Shown here: positions 4,551 through 6,870 of the stretch, in pieces | Layout: the number at the start of each line of letters is the position of its first letter | Numbering within the stretch: the first letter of the stretch is position 1 | Source of the DNA: Bog-793 sp050014835 | GTDB taxonomy: Bacteria; Actinomycetota; Acidimicrobiia; Acidimicrobiales; Bog-793 | Assembly: GCA_050014835.1 (NCBI GenBank) | Contig: JBEKCO010000070.1 | Span: forward strand, 1 to 6,870 | DNA: 6,870 nucleotides | Direction: 5' to 3' | The notes under the pieces: model-generated | Seen by the model: only the letters and a program-made list of their open reading frames with translations | Told to the model about the DNA's origin: nothing | The model's database searches: none | Program-made: the position numbers and the translations under genes

Positions 4551-6719
4551 ATGGCTGATGCGAATGAAATGAGTTCCGTTACGTCACGCGGCAACGAGAT
4601 CAGTGATGAGTCTCGCGCCTTTGACGAGACCAGCCGGACTCCACGCCACCTGAGGGATGAGGGATTCGTTTCATCCGAAGTCGTTCAACGCGCCCTCTGC
4701 GTCGTAGCAGCCCTGGGATTGCTCGTGCTCGCGGCGGAGAACTTCGGAGTCGCGGTGAGCTCCCCTTGGAGAGCTCAGATTTCCTCCCTGGGTTTCGTGC
4801 TCGCGCTCGGCCTCACCGCAGCTGCGTGCAGCGTTCGGTCCAAGCGGGCTCTCAATTGGGTGATGCTGGCAGTGCTCGTCGTCGCCATCGCTCTGACGTC
4901 AACCGAAGCGATGGCGATCCTCCTCGGCCGTCACGGGTTCGGCGAAGACGATGGCACCTTCGTCCAGTACGGCACGAGACTCCTCCTACGGGGGGTGAAC
5001 CCCTTCACGCACTCGATGGCACCGGCATTCCAGCTCTACGGAACGCCACCAGTTCCCACGGCACTGACGAACGGGTCGATCTCGACGGCCTACGACTACC
5101 CCTCCTTGCCGTTGCTCCTCACCGTGCCCTTCTACTGGCTGACAAACGGCGTTCAGTCCGTGTCGGTCGCGGCGGTCTTCTTCCAGTGCGCCGCCGCCGT
5201 CGTCCTGTACGTGATGCTGCCCCGGGGACTGCGCCCCCTGGCGGTGATCACCATCTTCGAGATCCCGCTGCTCTTCACATTCGAGGTGTCGGGGTCCTTC
5301 TATCCGATGCTCTTGCCGTTCGCACTCGTGGCGATCTGGAAATGGACCGAGATTGGCCGCACGGGCCGCCTGTCCGGAGGTGATGTGGCGCGTGCCGTCT
5401 GCCTCGGCCTCGCCTGCGCGGTTGAGCAGATCGTTTGGATCATCGCGCTGTTTCTCGTCGTCGGGATCTGGCGAACTGGATCTCGCAGACTCGGAAATCT
5501 CGGCTCGGCGCGAGTCACGGCGCGATTCGCCGTATTGACCCTGGCCACCTTCGGGCTCGTGAATCTCCCGTTTATCATCTGGGGAGCACGCGCCTGGGCG
5601 CGAGACGTCTTTACCCCGTTTACCCAGCAAGCCATCCCCTTCGGCCAGGGTCTCGTCGACCTGACCATCCTGCTCCGCTTCGGGGGCGGAAACCTCGGCT
5701 GGTACTCGGATGCCGCACTCGCGCTGCTTTGCGGCTTGCTCGTCGCCTACGTCGTCTGGTTCCGCGGATTGTGGCGAGCCGGAATCGTGCTTGCCGGCGC
5801 GATGTTCCTCGTGAGCACGCGCCCTCTGGACGGGTACTGGCTCGAGGTTGCGCCCCTGTGGTTGGCGGCCGTCGTCGTACCGGGACCGGCGCCGCGGCCA
5901 GCACCAGTGATCGGGGCGTTGTCGCGACTAAGAGGCCTCCGGATCGGGTTGACGGCTGCTGTTTTCGCTCCGACACTGGCATTTGTCGGCCTGGCGCTCT
6001 CGGCGACGGCTCCGCTACAAATTCGCGTCGAATCGGTGAGTGTCGAGCTGCAGCGGCAGGACATCTGGAGGGTTGTCGTTCGGGCCACGAATCTGACGCG
6101 GAATCCCATTCAGCCGCACTTCGCGCTCGATCCCGTAGGTCAGCTGACCCCGTACTGGACGATCGATTCCGGACCAGCCGTTCTGCAGGGTGGTCACGCC
6201 GCCCGCTACGTCCTCAGCTCGCCCAACCTCGAAGCGAACCCACTCATCACCACGCCGTTTGTCATCTCAGCAGTTGCAGCGTCGCCTGATTCCATTTCGA
6301 CGAGCACGGTATTTCAGGCGAGGCGCCTTCACATCGTGCTGACGCCGAGCGAGATCGACAACCCTGTCCCGGTCGGGCAGGTGGTCGTCATGCACGCTCA
6401 GGTTGAGAATTCCTCCGGGGTGCCCGTGTCAATCGCGGGGATCCAGGTCGCGTTGTGGCGGACCGCGTTCGGAGCAGGGCGCGCCCTGAAATCTCACGCC
6501 TCCATCAACGGCCGACCGCCGATCAAAGGCGTCGCGTTCGCCGATACGAACGGCTCGGGCGTGGCGACATTCCGCGTGAATGACCTCGTGCCAGAGGGTA
6601 CTCGCAGCCCGCCGGTCTACCTTCTGAGCTGGATCCAGCCGAAGAACTCTTACCCATACGGTTATTCGACTCCCGTCGAGGTGAAGTGGTACTCCCCGAC
6701 TTCGCCGGCAAAGCGCTAA
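4551..6719 (+). CDS. Polytopic membrane protein, GT-C/GT87-like glycosyltransferase with C-terminal beta-rich domain
   Basis: This encodes a 722-residue integral membrane protein. ATG 4551 is preceded by GGAG at 4536-4539, a spacing of 11. Residues 1-42 are polar and cytoplasmic. About 11-12 hydrophobic segments follow, near 43-65, 78-97, 101-125, 183-199, 203-223, 228-262, 279-305, 326-347, 388-423, 430-446 and 463-485. After the third segment an acidic loop GEDDGTF (131-137), then GVNPFTH (148-154) and YDYPSLPL (181-188), resembles the first extracytoplasmic loop and Y-x-YP motif of GT-C enzymes such as GT87 polyprenol-phosphate mannosyltransferases. D133/D134 are candidate catalytic acids. 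Residues 487-722 are hydrophilic, probably extracytoplasmic and strand-rich. The segment ADTNGSGVATF (664-674) is typical of bacterial Ig-like folds. A role in cell-envelope glycan or lipoglycan synthesis is plausible, but donor and acceptor are unknown. It stands alone, and by eye its N-terminal coding part is less G/C-rich than the catalase operon. An uncharacterised membrane protein without transferase activity is the main alternative. Confidence 0.7.
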   Translation: MADANEMSSVTSRGNEISDESRAFDETSRTPRHLRDEGFVSSEVVQRALCVVAALGLLVLAAENFGVAVSSPWRAQISSLGFVLALGLTAAACSVRSKRALNWVMLAVLVVAIALTSTEAMAILLGRHGFGEDDGTFVQYGTRLLLRGVNPFTHSMAPAFQLYGTPPVPTALTNGSISTAYDYPSLPLLLTVPFYWLTNGVQSVSVAAVFFQCAAAVVLYVMLPRGLRPLAVITIFEIPLLFTFEVSGSFYPMLLPFALVAIWKWTEIGRTGRLSGGDVARAVCLGLACAVEQIVWIIALFLVVGIWRTGSRRLGNLGSARVTARFAVLTLATFGLVNLPFIIWGARAWARDVFTPFTQQAIPFGQGLVDLTILLRFGGGNLGWYSDAALALLCGLLVAYVVWFRGLWRAGIVLAGAMFLVSTRPLDGYWLEVAPLWLAAVVVPGPAPRPAPVIGALSRLRGLRIGLTAAVFAPTLAFVGLALSATAPLQIRVESVSVELQRQDIWRVVVRATNLTRNPIQPHFALDPVGQLTPYWTIDSGPAVLQGGHAARYVLSSPNLEANPLITTPFVISAVAASPDSISTSTVFQARRLHIVLTPSEIDNPVPVGQVVVMHAQVENSSGVPVSIAGIQVALWRTAFGAGRALKSHASINGRPPIKGVAFADTNGSGVATFRVNDLVPEGTRSPPVYLLSWIQPKNSYPYGYSTPVEVKWYSPTSPAKR

Positions 6720-6782
6720 CACCCCCGCTGGACCAACCAGCCACCGCTAAGAACGCGCGCCAATAGGCAGCTGACAAAGACA

Positions 6783-6848
6783 TCCACCGGTTGTCGTGGT
6801 GGCCCGGGAAGGATCTCGGGTGCACCCAACCAACGACAAACCGGTGGA
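6783..6848 (+). repeat. Long bulged hairpin overlapping a ribosome-binding site
   Basis: TCCACCGG (6783-6790) pairs with CCGGTGGA (6841-6848). TTGTCGT (6791-6797) pairs with ACGACAA (6833-6839), and GGT (6798-6800) with ACC (6829-6831). Two single-A bulges (6832, 6840) interrupt the right side. An inner stem CCCG/CGGG (6803-6806 with 6817-6820) caps it, so about 22 base pairs form. The right arm takes in the first part of the GGAGG at 6846-6850. It could be the terminator of the membrane-protein gene, a translational control element for the next gene, or the end region of an insertion sequence. Confidence 0.55.
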
Positions 6849-6858
6849 GGTCCCCATC

Positions 6859-6870
6859 ATGCTCGCGCTC
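6859..6870 (+). CDS. Start of an unidentified gene (four codons visible)
   Basis: ATG at 6859-6861 is followed by three codons (MLAL) before the window ends. A strong GGAGG (6846-6850) stands 8 bases upstream, which supports a real start. The product cannot be identified from four residues. The long hairpin directly before it, and the insertion-sequence ends elsewhere in the window, make a transposase possible, but this is a guess. Confidence 0.45.

Noticed and set aside
1..6870. tRNA or rRNA genes, CRISPR arrays, toxin-antitoxin pairs or defence islands
   Set aside because: No cloverleaf, regularly spaced repeats or recognisable defence proteins were seen on either strand by eye.

Overview
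The window is high-GC DNA, most consistent with a chromosomal stretch of an Actinomycetota-type bacterium. The grounds are G/C-rich third codon positions, GTG start codons, a leaderless-looking promoter, IS630- and IS481-type transposase ends resembling actinobacterial ones, and a CatR/FurA-catalase gene pair. No genus can be named from the sequence alone.

Layout. Positions 1-117 hold the 5' end of an IS630-type element read on the minus strand and running off the window. Positions 181-325 are a truncated, frameshifted IS481-type remnant. An Rrf2-family regulator follows directly (370-921), then a Fur-family regulator broken by two opposite single-base frameshifts (996-1451). A nested hairpin (1450-1499) separates it from a convergent Nudix hydrolase gene (1490-1930, minus). 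The 95-bp divergent gap before the next gene carries a clear sigma-70-type promoter with a palindrome over its -35 box. It drives a Fur/PerR-family regulator (2026-2520) and, 5 bp downstream, a complete clade-type small-subunit haem catalase (2526-4001). A 549-bp non-coding stretch (4002-4550) contains alternative hairpins and scattered short repeats. Then comes a 722-residue polytopic membrane protein with features of a GT-C/GT87-like glycosyltransferase and a large extracytoplasmic beta-rich C-terminal domain (4551-6719). The window closes with a long bulged hairpin (6783-6848) that overlaps the ribosome-binding site of a gene whose first four codons are visible (6859-6870).

How it fits together. 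The core is a peroxide-defence unit. The metal-dependent regulator probably senses H2O2 and represses its own promoter and the coupled catalase gene, and it may also affect the divergent Nudix gene. The Rrf2 protein and the decayed Fur paralogue put three redox/metal-type regulators side by side, one of them dying. Transposon ends on the left, and a possible one on the right, suggest an accessory or rearranged locus. I see no strong evidence for an undescribed system. The most unusual items are the membrane protein's C-terminal domain, the terminal hairpin, and the decay of one Fur paralogue beside an intact one.
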